From Candidula unifasciata (Eukaryota > Mollusca > Gastropoda > Stylommatophora > Geomitridae), in assembly GCA_905116865.2 (NCBI GenBank), contig CAJHNH020002668.1, forward strand, positions 987,882 to 1,051,881: a stretch of 64,000 nt of DNA, read 5' to 3'. Positions 10,902-20,796 of this stretch are shown here, piece by piece. How positions within the stretch are numbered: position 1 is the stretch's first letter; each line of letters begins with the position of its first letter. A program made the translations under genes and the position numbers. Below the pieces are notes generated by a model. The model made no database searches, was not told the origin of the DNA, and was given only the letters and a program-made list of their open reading frames with translations.

Positions 10902-11518
10902 TATGGCTGTACAGAATATTCGCTTGGTATTCGCTTCGGGGCCGAATAGTGGACCTAATAGCTATTCGGTATTCGGCCGAATAGTGGCGGTCGGGCCGAA
11001 TACGAATAGTGATTTCTGCATACACTACAATGGACTGAAATAACTCTCTCATTAACACAATAGTTGCCGTTGCCTAAGTTTGTCCACCGCCTTCTCCAGA
11101 CTGAGTCGGCCGTGGTCTTTGCCTGCTGATTCGTTTCAGGCATTACAGCAGAGGTTCTCAAACTGGGTGCGTAAGCCAGGGGTGCAGCGGCGAAAATCAA
11201 GAAAAGTCAGCTATAAATTGTGACATTATTAAAGAAGGCAAGAAGATACTTAAAAGTTGAAATTCAAATTGTCTTTCCTCGCCATTGTAAAAAAAATAAT
11301 TTCTTTTTCTCTCATGTTTCACACTCAAAGTGTATTATACAGCATAAAATGCCAACCACAGGGTGCTAACCATTGTCTTCGTGTTTATCCCGACATGCGA
11401 CCGATTCTCCATCTGTATTCGTGAAGGTGCAGGCAGATAAGTAAGCACATTTATTTAAAGGCAATGCGATTTTTGTGTGTATGCTTGTGTGAGTGTGTGT
11501 CTGTGTGTGTGTGTAAAA

Positions 11519-11519
11519 A

Positions 11520-11598
<79 letters not shown>
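11519..11598. repeat. (GA)n microsatellite
   Basis: About 80 bp of GA with a few interruptions, preceded by GT repeats. Confidence 0.95.
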
Positions 11599-11600
<2 letters not shown>

Positions 11601-11639
11601 ATGTATTTTTTCGTTCTTTCAGCGTGTCTTTGCCCAAAT

Positions 11640-12312
11640 CAAATTTGAAGATATTCCTAACAAGAATTTGAAGGTGCGTTTAAATTACGTCGAACGAACG
11701 GCCCAGCGAACGATGATTTATATGCGAATTTGGCATATTAATAACATCCGATGGAAGATGCATTACTGAAATAAGAAACAGAAAAGGACAGGCTAAAACT
11801 GCATTTTATAAAATGAAGAACATCTTATGCAATGTATCTTTGTCATTGAATGTTAGAAAAAGAATTCTTGCTTGCTGCATACATCCAATTTTAACATATG
11901 GTTGTGTCTTGGACAATCGGCAGGCAAGCCAAACAATTTCTTGAGGCCTCAGAAATATGGTTTTACAGAACAATGCTTAAAATAACTTGGACAGCCAAAA
12001 AAAAAAAAAAGCAACCAAGAGGTTTTGAAAGAGGCGGGAGTCCGAAGACAACTTATCACAGACATCAGAAGGAGACAGTCATCATTTTCGGCCATGTTTT
12101 GAGAAGAGGGAAAATGGAACATGTGGTGACCACTGGAAAAATCTGTGGATGGAGAGATAAAGAAAATAAAGAAAGACAACGAGAGAAGATTCTTGACAGT
12201 CTTGTTGCATAGCATGGAGGGGTGTCAGCACACGAACTGATACATGCTGCAGGAGATCGCAGATTGTGGCGAGGTCAAATCGCCAACGCCAGTCTGCAAG
12301 GCACCTGATGAT
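11640..12312 (+). mobile_element. LINE reverse transcriptase C-terminus and 3' end
   Basis: A decayed reading contains KQFLEASEIWFYRTMLKITW, IIFGHVLRRGKMEHVVTTGK, then CGWRDKENKERQREKILDSL, the C-terminal block found downstream of the RT domain in many LINEs. It ends with the shared CAAGGCACCTGATGATGATG tail. Confidence 0.8.
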
Positions 12313-12407
12313 GATGATACACTATTCGTATTCGTATTCGGCCGAATAGTTGGACCCACTATTCGTATTCGGCCGAATAGTGCAAATCACTATTCGGTAC
12401 AGCTCTA

Positions 12408-12447
12408 ATATATATATGTATGTGTGTGTATGTGTGTGCGTGCGCGC

Positions 12448-12481
<34 letters not shown>

Positions 12482-12510
12482 GTGTGTATGTGTGTGTGTT
12501 TGTGTGTGTA
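12408..12510. repeat. (GT)n/(TATG)n microsatellite
   Basis: Alternating GT, GC and TATG repeats at the right edge of the CCGAATA element. Confidence 0.9.
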
Positions 12511-13080
12511 TTACAATTTATTTATAAGAAACATCGGCGACCGGCTTGCTCATTGGCTCGCCAGTAAACGACTTCGTCAACGGTGGGGACCTATTTGAGT
12601 CTGTCCCCTCTGATCGCATCAACACTGAAGGAGTCCCTTTCAGGACTCTTGGTGGCATGCAAGGCTAAGCCCTTTTATTTGGCGCACATAACCCAGTCAC
12701 AATTATAACCTAAAGCTTCCCCTTCGGGGTTGCTGGTTGAACGAGACAGTTTGGTTCTCCAGCAACGCACCTGCCTACCATTTCTAAGAAAGGTGTGGTA
12801 GGCGAAAGATATTTAGAAATCTTTGATTTTGACAAAGTCACTTGTTACTGTTTCAACCAAGGTGTCGTTATCGTTGTCAACATCACCCTTATCATCACCG
12901 TCGTTGATCTTATAATCACCATCATCATCACCACCGACACCATTACCAGTATATCATCACCATGTTGCTCACAATGCAGCAGAGTTGTGTCTCTTCACCC
13001 AGCTCCTATCCCTTGATCTATGAACCATGGGAGACCACATTGGTAGGTAAGCTATTCCCGGCATAGATCTTGAGGTCATC
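12511..13080. other. Intergenic stretch, no recognised feature
   Basis: An imperfect ATCATCACC-rich run at 12880-12965 is the only structure seen. Confidence 0.4.
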
Positions 13081-13084
13081 ATCA

Positions 13085-13330
13085 CGCCATTATAGAGACA
13101 TATCAGAGGCGAACGCTTCGCTTCGTAATGCCGGGATGCCAGGTTCGATCCCAGCTGCGGGCACTGCGCCTTGCGTTGGTTTCGTCAGCGGTATCAAGAA
13201 AGCCGACCGTCCAGAAAGCAATGGCAAACTACTGGACGTATATTGCCTAGAGAAACCACACAACAGCCAGGGGCTGTTAGGGTTGGTTCTGCAACGTCCT
13301 GTAAAGGATACGCAACTAACTTTAAATCAG
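13085..13330 (+). mobile_element. tRNA-derived SINE (family C)
   Basis: B box GGTTCGATCCCAGCTGCGGG, then ACCGTCCAGAAAGCAATGGC, GAGAAACCACACAACAGCC and the end GGATACGCAACTAACTTT. Other copies: 13655-13900 (+), 21090-21345 (-), 36712-36960 (-). Confidence 0.8.
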
Positions 13331-13394
13331 AGGCATGTCACCTAAATACCTGGGCCAGCTGGCATAGAGTCCTTATGCTAATTATTGTCTTACA

Positions 13395-13525
13395 TGATCC
13401 TAGCCGGTGCTACGGAGTTCGTGCACTGCGCTGAGATTCTTCTTACTCAGGCTTGAGTTAGAAGTAGAACGGAGCAGTTATGGGTTCATACCCTTGTGCC
13501 ATGATGTTGATCCGTGATTCAAACC
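13395..13525 (+). repeat. Interspersed repeat E fragment
   Basis: Contains ATCCTAGCCGGTGCTACGGA, GTGCACTGCGCTGAGATTCT and GTGCCATGATGTTGATCCG, shared with 33960-34325 and 43960-44305. Confidence 0.75.
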
Positions 13526-13654
13526 AATGTACGTCAAAAGACCATTTACATTTCATTGCTGTGAGCGCTTATCGTAGAGCCAGGCATACTGGTTTGTCCA
13601 GGGGCCCATAATGCTGTTAAGACGGCATTTTCTGTAACAACTGCTATGTCAATA

Positions 13655-13900
13655 CATTGCATGGTAGGCGTCTGTGACTTACGAACATCGTCCGTAATTC
13701 CGAGATACCCGGTACGATTCCAGTTGTAGGCGATCTGGTAGCAGGTGGCTTTATGTTTTTTTTTTTACACTGGTATTGAAAGGTGACCGGTCAATGTTAT
13801 TGACAAATACTTATAGTAAAAATTATCTAGAATAATCACGAACAGTCCAAAAAATGCTAGGATTGATTCTGCAACATCGTGTAAAAGGATACGCAACTTC
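13655..13900 (+). mobile_element. SINE family C, diverged copy
   Basis: Keeps GTAATTCCGAGATACCCGGT, GGCGATCTGGTAGCAG and the end TGCAACATCGTGTAAAAGGA of family C. Confidence 0.65.
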
Positions 13901-13904
13901 TTCT

Positions 13905-14900
13905 TTCTCTTCTTTCCTCTACTCCTGGAATTCCTCATGCGTCAGGGCAGGAAGAAATCTCTGGAACGGGCCCTTCTGTTCGCTTCGTATAAAGTACCTG
14001 TCAGTGTCTCTGATATTTTTGCGGTCCATATTCTGCACGGTCGACCTCTGGGTCTGTTACCGTGGTATCTGATTCAAGTCTTGCTACATGGCCAAACTAT
14101 TTGATTTGTTGTCTTCCTATAAAGTTCAGTATTGGTTCTGTGCCGACTCTTCTCCTGACACCATAGTTCCTAAGTCGATCTTTCCTGGTTACCTTTTGAA
14201 GGATTGTTTTCGCTAGGAACACAGATGAGTATCATTTATTGTGTACTTTAGTCCCATGTAGCCACTTCATAGTTAGAGCATATTGGTGTATGTGTACTGC
14301 ATTGTTCTTTATGTGCTGATAAAGGCTAATCGCCGCAACGTCCTTTGTTCGTTTATTGTGATCAATTTGGTAAAGCTAACATAAACTGTTTGTTGTTTCT
14401 TACCAACATTTTTTCTTCCCTATAATTTTCTACTCCTTTTAAAAACTGATTACACGTAGCATAGTACGTAAACATTTCATTTCTGTTGAGACTATCTTCC
14501 ATCTGTCTTCTGAAGACAGTGTCCATGTTTAAGGTTGATAACACAGCGTTGTTAAGAATATTATGGTGAACAATGTTCTTTTAGTGTTCATATTCACATA
14601 CCGGCATTTCAAAATTGGTGCCATTTAGCCTAAAACTTGATTGGCTTTATCGCCTCTTTGCTGGATTTCTTTATTAACCCTTCCCTCTTTGGACAAGTTG
14701 CTCCCAGATATGTAAAATCCTTCGCCTACTTTAACTGGTGTTCATCAATTCTGATATTGGTGATTCTTTCTTCTCTAGAGAATGTCGTAAGTTTTTTTTT
14801 TTTTGGGTCTACGTTAATCTTCATATTCTAGTTGTCGCATTCTGAGTGAAGTCTAATAATATTTTCTTGTAGCTGTACTGCTGTTTGTGCTATGATACGC
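13905..14900 (-). mobile_element. Decayed LINE reverse transcriptase fragments
   Basis: Minus-strand readings include LRNYGVRRRVGTEPILNFIG, RQQIK then FGHVARLES (13910-14200) and MKINVDPKKKK (14800-14850), pieces of an RT domain and C-terminus separated by unrelated AT-rich sequence at 14220-14640. Many stops. Confidence 0.6.
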
Positions 14901-15070
14901 AACAAACTTTAAATATTGCCAGCGCTAAACGTGTCAGCGTTAGAACCTTTATATATAATCTGCAATTTATAGGTTTATGTGTATAGATGATTAAATTACA
15001 TATATAATATTTTTATATATTGAATAAAACGAAAATAATAATCAAAAAAGCAGCTAAAAAAATAAACAAT

Positions 15071-15142
15071 CTCCCTGGCGGGGAATCGAACCCCGGTCTC
15101 CCGCGTGACAGGCGGGGATACTTACCACTATACTACCGAGGA
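15071..15142 (-). tRNA. tRNA-Asp (anticodon GTC)
   Basis: 72 nt on the minus strand starting TCCTCGGTAGTATAGTGG. The A box (TAGTATAGTGG), the anticodon loop CTGTCAC inside a CCCGC/GCGGG stem, and the B box GGTTCGATTCC are all intact. A run of seven T follows within 20 nt of the 3' end, a Pol III terminator. The acceptor stem TCCTCGG/CCAGGGA has one C-A mismatch, so it may be slightly decayed. No flanking SINE body is seen, which argues for a true gene rather than a SINE head. Confidence 0.85.
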
Positions 15143-15211
15143 CACAGGACTAAAACGCTTTCTGAATTTTCATTACCAGATTAAAAAAAAAATTTGTTTC
15201 ATTTGGAATTA

Positions 15212-16507
15212 CAGTGGAACCTCCCTTAACGAGCTTAATTCGTTCCAGAATCATACTCGTTAAGCGAAACACTCGTTATGCGAAGCAATTTTTCTCATAT
15301 AAATTAATGTAAAATACGATAATGCGTTTCATGTCGAAAAAAATACTCACAAAATGTTATGTATAAGTTATACTATAACATTTATTCAAAGGAAATTATA
15401 TACATATTTAAGAAGAGTTAATCATCCTCATCTTTTCTTCAAACGCGGAACGAACCCACGTAGAATGCGAATCCGATTTGCAGAAAAAAAAAGTCGAAAT
15501 AATTATGATACATAGCTAATTATTTTTTTACTAGAAAGATGTCCAGAGACTTTTGTTTTGTCGACGATTTAATATTTGTCGAAAATGCGACACAGAATTA
15601 TCAGTAAATAAATTTGCAGCGCGCATAGCCACTTCCTTATTGGGGTGATGCTTCTCAATGTTAGACGCAACAGCTCCCCATGCTTTCAGCATTTTTCTTA
15701 TTTCGCTAGAAGATTGTTGCTTTTCTGTTACCTTCTCCTCCTCCTCTGACAAACTTTCCTCCAAAACGTCTTGCTGTGAAACACAATGCAACTCCATAAG
15801 CTCTTCGAGGGTCAGCTCTTGGCAGTGCTCTTCCACAAGCTCTTAAATATCACTGTTATACACCTACAATCCGATGATAGTGGCCAAAGACACAATCTCG
15901 TTGACTACAGGTTCCACAGGTACTGTCTCAAACCCCTCATAGTCACAAATCGACAACGCTCTCCAGCCAAAGCTTCTTCCAAGCAGAAGTTAGGGTTCTC
16001 TTGGTAACCCCTTCCTCCGCCTTGTCTATCATCTTGAGGCAGGCAACGATGTGAAAGTGAGTTTTCCAAAACTCTTTAAGAGTAAGGTTGGTCCCTTCAG
16101 TCATCTGAAAACAATGCTCGAAGACTGCTTTAGTATAGAGCTTCTTAAAGTTAGAAATAACTTGCTGGTCCATTGGCTGGAGTAACGGAGTGGTGTTGGG
16201 AGGCAGAAACTGGATCATGATGAACTTAAATTCATCAGGGAGGTCATCTTGTAGACCTAGAGGATTTATGTACATATATCACAGTATAGCACAAGTTTGA
16301 GAAAATGTGTGATCACAAGCGACAATGCTTCTGGAACGAGTGCTAAACAAAGACTGATGTAACATGCTCAAAATCAGGGACTTCCCCTCTCCTCGCCACT
16401 CATTATGCGAAACGTCGCTCGTTAAGCGAGTCATTCTTTTACAATTTGTTTTGCTCGTTATGCGAATTACTCGTTATGAGAGGTGCTCGTTAAGCGAGGT
16501 TCTACTG
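15212..16507 (-). mobile_element. pogo/Tigger-like DNA transposon, second copy
   Basis: TIR CAGTGGAACCTCCCTTAACG at the left, inverse at the right, TA on both sides (15210-15211, 16508-16509). The minus strand has the DDE block PPNTTPLLQPMDQQVISNFK (16275-15943 reading) and the C-terminal VSQQDVLEESLSEEEE, HHPNKEVAMRAANLFTD, SHFRQILNRRQNKS. The reading is broken between the two and lacks the N-terminus. Confidence 0.9.
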
Positions 16508-16519
16508 TACAGTATTAAA

Positions 16520-17735
16520 CGGTAAAGCAATACATCTCCAGAAGACTGTAGAGTTATCAACTTCCGAAAATAAAACACAGTCACGAATACTAAAATGTAA
16601 ATTGCGGTTAGAAAGCCTTCATCAACATCCAATTAACAAGTATGGTAAACCAAATGACGTAGCTGCGAAACTTAATTACGATCTTCAGAGCCTGGGGTTA
16701 GGAGAATATAAACATGCGTTTAGGACACCGACGTAGAGAAAACACAAAGAAAGAGTGGGGCGCTCAGTATGTTAACACATTTATTAGAAGATGTGTTTCT
16801 CTTCATCGTTTTGCTTATGAAGGCCAACCACCGGAACATCATTCGTTTGTTTATTGTAATTATTTTCGTTAAACTGACATATACTTTATTTCTGCGTGTT
16901 TCTTCTGAGGACTTCTGTAACTTTACTACAGTCACCTAACTTCAATAAACTGTTTGACTTATAGCCGATTCCTTGGAACGATTGACTTAACTGTTACCTT
17001 CTCCACACACCGATGTTACTTCATCACGAAATATTGCTCTCTGCGTATCAGCTTACTCCATATCAAGAAAAGATATAAAACAGAAAGAAAAGCATATTAA
17101 AAAGCTACACAATATAACAAATCTAAACAAAACGTGAACGTTGCGACTATGCAGCCTTCATCAGCACATACAAACCAAACAATTCTACACAGATACACAA
17201 AATCACTTAGCTGGTATCTCGAAGCAGCTGGGTCGGTGGTTTCTCAGCAGACTGCCTACACTTGTCGGCTGGGGGTGGGAGGGAGGGGGAGTAGAGTAAC
17301 AGGGGCCATAACTAAGGGTTAAAGATAAAATTGTGAGGGCAGTTCAATCCCCTGGGAGTTTAAATGAAACTGTGTTGGCAGTTCAGTCCAGAGGGTGTTA
17401 AAGTCTAGGGTTGCCGACATTTTTTGGGGTAATAGTATGACAATCCCTTAAAAGTCTTTAAACACACACATACACATAAAGTAAAAAGAAAAAAAAAATA
17501 ACTGAAGTCGGTCTTCCTTCACTAATAATAACTTGTTCCAGCGTACCGTGCCAACATTTAAAATATTGAAGCAAATTGTCTAAAACCCAACACAACATCG
17601 GGTGTAGTACCAAAAGTACAGTGACGCTCGGCAAAGATAATATACTAACAAATCTGAACACCAAACTTCGACAGCCCTGCTGAAGTCTTGAAACACACAG
17701 CGATCGCAAGAGACATTAACAGACATTGTACTTGC
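16520..17735. other. Intergenic stretch, unclassified repeats
   Basis: Contains blocks reminiscent of 14260-14400 (CATTCGTTTGTTTATTGTAATT) but no element boundary or gene could be defined. Confidence 0.35.
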
Positions 17736-17739
17736 AATC

Positions 17740-18055
17740 TGTCTCTATACTCCCCGTGTGGCTTCCGGGGCCTTATTGTAGGGGGTGGGGGACGGGGGGG
17801 GGGGGGCCAGAATAGACCGACTGCCTACCCAAAAGCATGTCGTGAGTCGACTAATTGGGAGCTTCCTTTAAAGTTAGAGTGCATCTGCCTGAGAGACAAG
17901 GAACGAACAGTCTGCACACAAATTAGTCAGATCTGTCAAACGGATGCACACACAACACTCAAGTTCTGGAACATCACTGCAGTCCAAAAGTGGACGAACA
18001 ACCAAGACTTTCCGCCAGAATTAACAGCTGGTAAACGTGAAGAAGAAGAAGTCTC
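17740..18055 (+). repeat. Interspersed repeat D, near full length
   Basis: Begins ATACTCCCCGTGTGGCTTCC, has a poly-G run, then AAAAGCATGTCGTGAGTCGA, GAGTGCATCTGCCTGAGAGA, AACAGTCTGCACACAAATTA, ACTTTCCGCCAGAATTAACA and ends GTGAAGAAGAAGAA. No tRNA boxes or TIRs were seen, so the class is open. Confidence 0.8.
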
Positions 18056-18079
18056 CATACCAACTTTTGGTCACAGACT

Positions 18080-18480
18080 AAGAACACGATAAAAACATTA
18101 ACCATCTGCGAAGTGATACGTTTGAGAATAGTCGAAAAAAAAAACACACACAGACAAGATTGTGAGAGAGAGGGAGAGATTAGAACTATTGCAACACTAC
18201 CCATTAAAAAAAAAACAAAGAAACAAATACTGAAATGGTTCGGCCACCTAATAAGAAAGAATTCAAAGTCGAAGGCAGTTAGAGCGTACAATAGGAAAAT
18301 TCAAATATAAAGAGACAGAAAGAGACTTGGGAGATGTTAAATCAAAATATTCACGAGAAATACTTTATAACATAGAATTCGAAGGAACTGATTACACCCT
18401 GGCTCAGCTACCCATCATAGTAAACTGCGACGCCTAGCGGCGTAAGATAAATATTGACAAGAACAAAAAAAAAAAAAAGA
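18080..18480 (+). mobile_element. LINE C-terminal fragment with poly(A)
   Basis: Contains LKWFGHLIRKNSKSKAVRA, the KWFGHL block of LINE C-termini, then CGACGCCTAGCGGCGTAAGA and poly(A). Frameshifts and stops throughout. Confidence 0.65.
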
Positions 18481-18756
18481 ACTATGGCTGGCAGGATGTT
18501 AGCACATCGTTATGTAGTTGCTAAGTCAACATTTTAATCATCATCGTCGTTGTTATCGTCATCATCATCATCACATTATCAATATCATTGTGTTATCGAT
18601 CATGTTTCTATAACATCATATGTCTGACACATTTCAGTGAGACGACATTTAGCTGTCAAATATCTTCTTTCGTAGGTTTCCAGTTTTTCTTTTTAAATCC
18701 ACTTCAAACTCTGGTTAACATTATCCCTTATCACTTCACATGAACCATCTTTGAAT

Positions 18757-19110
18757 ATCTAACACGAAATCTCTGACAAGAAACTTCTGACAGGAAACAT
18801 CTGACACTAAATATGTGACAGTAAACAGTCAACACTAAACTCTGAAACTAAACGCCTGAGACGCAACATCTGATTCGAAACATCAAGAAATATCTGACAT
18901 TTAACATCCGAAATTAAACTTTGAAACGAAATATGTGACCCCTACCACCTGACACAAAACATTTAACACCCAACATATTTCCCGAAACATCTTCCCCCAT
19001 CATCAAATACTAAACAGTTAACATTCGACACTGAAACTAAACTCCCACTACCCCACCTCCGCAACCCCAACATCTCACACAAAACATCAAGAAACACCTG
19101 ACCATTCGTT
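18757..19110. repeat. Degenerate AAACATCTGACAC repeats
   Basis: Variants of a ~15-20 bp unit (AAACATCTGACAC, AAACTCTGAAACT, AACATCTGATTCG) recur across 350 bp. Old, strongly diverged array in the 3' flank of gene 2. Confidence 0.55.
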
Positions 19111-19260
19111 TCAGAACCTGAACATGAAAAGAGGAAAGTTCTCGAAACGTTTTCCCAATGTTTACCGTTTTCATAGTGACTGATCGGGCCAGTGTTGTCT
19201 GAACAAACAGCTACAACTGAGAAAGAAATCAAACACATGAAAGTTGATAATACTGCAAAA

Positions 19261-19266
19261 TTTATT
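19261..19266 (-). promoter_or_regulatory. Candidate poly(A) signal of gene 2
   Basis: AATAAA in the sense direction, about 83 bp after the stop codon and directly after an (AAT)n microsatellite that fills most of the 3' UTR. Confidence 0.45.
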
Positions 19267-19299
19267 ATTATTATTGTTATTATTGTTATTATTATTATG

Positions 19300-19331
<32 letters not shown>
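19261..19331. repeat. (ATT)n microsatellite in gene 2 3' UTR
   Basis: About 70 bp of ATT triplets (AAT in the sense direction) between stop codon and poly(A) signal. Confidence 0.95.
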
Positions 19332-19348
19332 AGTGTCACAAACTAGTA

Positions 19349-19584
19349 TTAATCATCCGGAGTCTTGTTTGCCAGTTTGTAACTTTCTCTCCGTGAATCT
19401 TTGTGTGCAAGCCAGAGCACGGCTGCCATCACGCCCAAACTGGCAAACCGTAGACCCACATAGATGCCATAGTAGAAGTGCCGGAAGCGTTCCCTGTCGT
19501 ACAGCATGCAGTTGCCGCCCGGGCTCCACACGGAGCAGGACATGTCTATGATCTTGCCGAAAAATATCGGGGACGGGAGAATAC
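19349..19584 (-). CDS. Gene 2 exon 14: last exon, final TM and C-terminus
   Basis: 236 bp, acceptor TCTCTATTCTAG, stop TAA at 19351-19349. It reads ILPSPIFFGKIIDMSCSVWS, PGGNCMLYDRERFRHFYYG, the last TM (LRFASLGVMAAVLWL) and a tail ending ANKTPDD. Same length as gene 1 exon E. Confidence 0.95.
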
Positions 19585-19911
19585 CTAGAATAGAGAATAA
19601 AGAGATATTATGTGTATGTGTGTGTGTGTAAATGTGTGTGTGTGTCAGTGGCGACGTGTGATTAATTACCATGTATAAGTGTTAGCAGGGGACGATAATT
19701 TAGAGAGGGTAGTATGTGCAATTTTCCTCCTCAACACTTAGTTGTTGAGAGTATGCGTGTGCAGCTGGCTTTATAGTACTAGTAACTTGTCGCTTTTACA
19801 CGTTACAGTTTCTGCATGCATGGCGTAAGTATTCATAGGAGGGCTCAATAGGCTTCACTTTTGTTTACCTGCACAATGATAATAATATTATTAATAAAAA
19901 ATAATAATTGC

Positions 19912-19989
<78 letters not shown>

Positions 19990-20764
19990 GTTCTAAATGG
20001 CAAATACGTATATATTCGTCATTTAACATTTTTATTGATTAATATGCTGAATAAATTTTAAAAAAGAAGCCACTGTTTTTTTAAATAATCTGAAATGTAT
20101 TCCTGTACGGATTACAGGGTCCACTTCTGGAAGTAAAAAAGAACAGACACACTGGCCCCTAATAAGTATGTCGTAAAAGACGACTGATTAGAGGTGTTTT
20201 CCTTTTGAAGTTAAAGTGCATCTGCCCGAGAGGCAAGGAACCAACAGTCTGCAAACAGATAAGCCAAATCTGTAAAAGGGATGCTACTGGTGATTTAACG
20301 ATAGAAAATTACGAGTGTTATTTCCCTTGTGCAATAAGGAAAATGTAAAGTAAGTTTAAAGATGGGCGCCTGCCCTTAATTGCAATGTTCTTCAGCTTGT
20401 GGCCCGCGGATCCGGCACCGGTCAGGTGAAATTTGTTGGCAGTCCGCCAACAATTTGCCCTGAATTATGATTTAACTCTGTCAGTCCCAAAAGGTTGTTA
20501 CTTATAAATGTTCTGTACTAAAAAGTTGTACTTGAAAGCACTCAGGTAAAATCTGTGTACACAAGGGAGCTAAATGGCCGTAGACCAAGTGGCAGACCAA
20601 GAAGACGACGGAGAGACAATACCCACACAGCTCCGAAAACGCGTGTGTCACCAACTGAAAAAAGAACAGCTACCAAAGAGATAAAGAGAGGTGGCTGATA
20701 TCTGCAGCAGTAAACCTCAAGGACTTGGAATTCTAAATAAGCAATAGAAGAAGAAGAAGAAGAA

Positions 20765-20796
<32 letters not shown>

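Larger units (their letters stand above)
10903..12405. mobile_element. DNA element with CCGAATA termini, split by a LINE
   Basis: Left end GGCTGTACAGAATATTCGC and right end CGGTACAGCTC form an imperfect inverted repeat, and both ends carry repeated CGGCCGAATAGT motifs (10930-11020, 12315-12400). The interior is filled by a (GA)n tract and a LINE 3' end (11640-12310). Probably a non-autonomous TIR transposon; family not determined. The TIR-like partner near 11150 (GAGGTTCTCAAACTGGGTGC) looks like a separate hAT fragment. Confidence 0.55.

Noticed and set aside
17458..17709. 83-codon minus frame
   Set aside because: Mixed composition, no family and no splice sites; likely chance.
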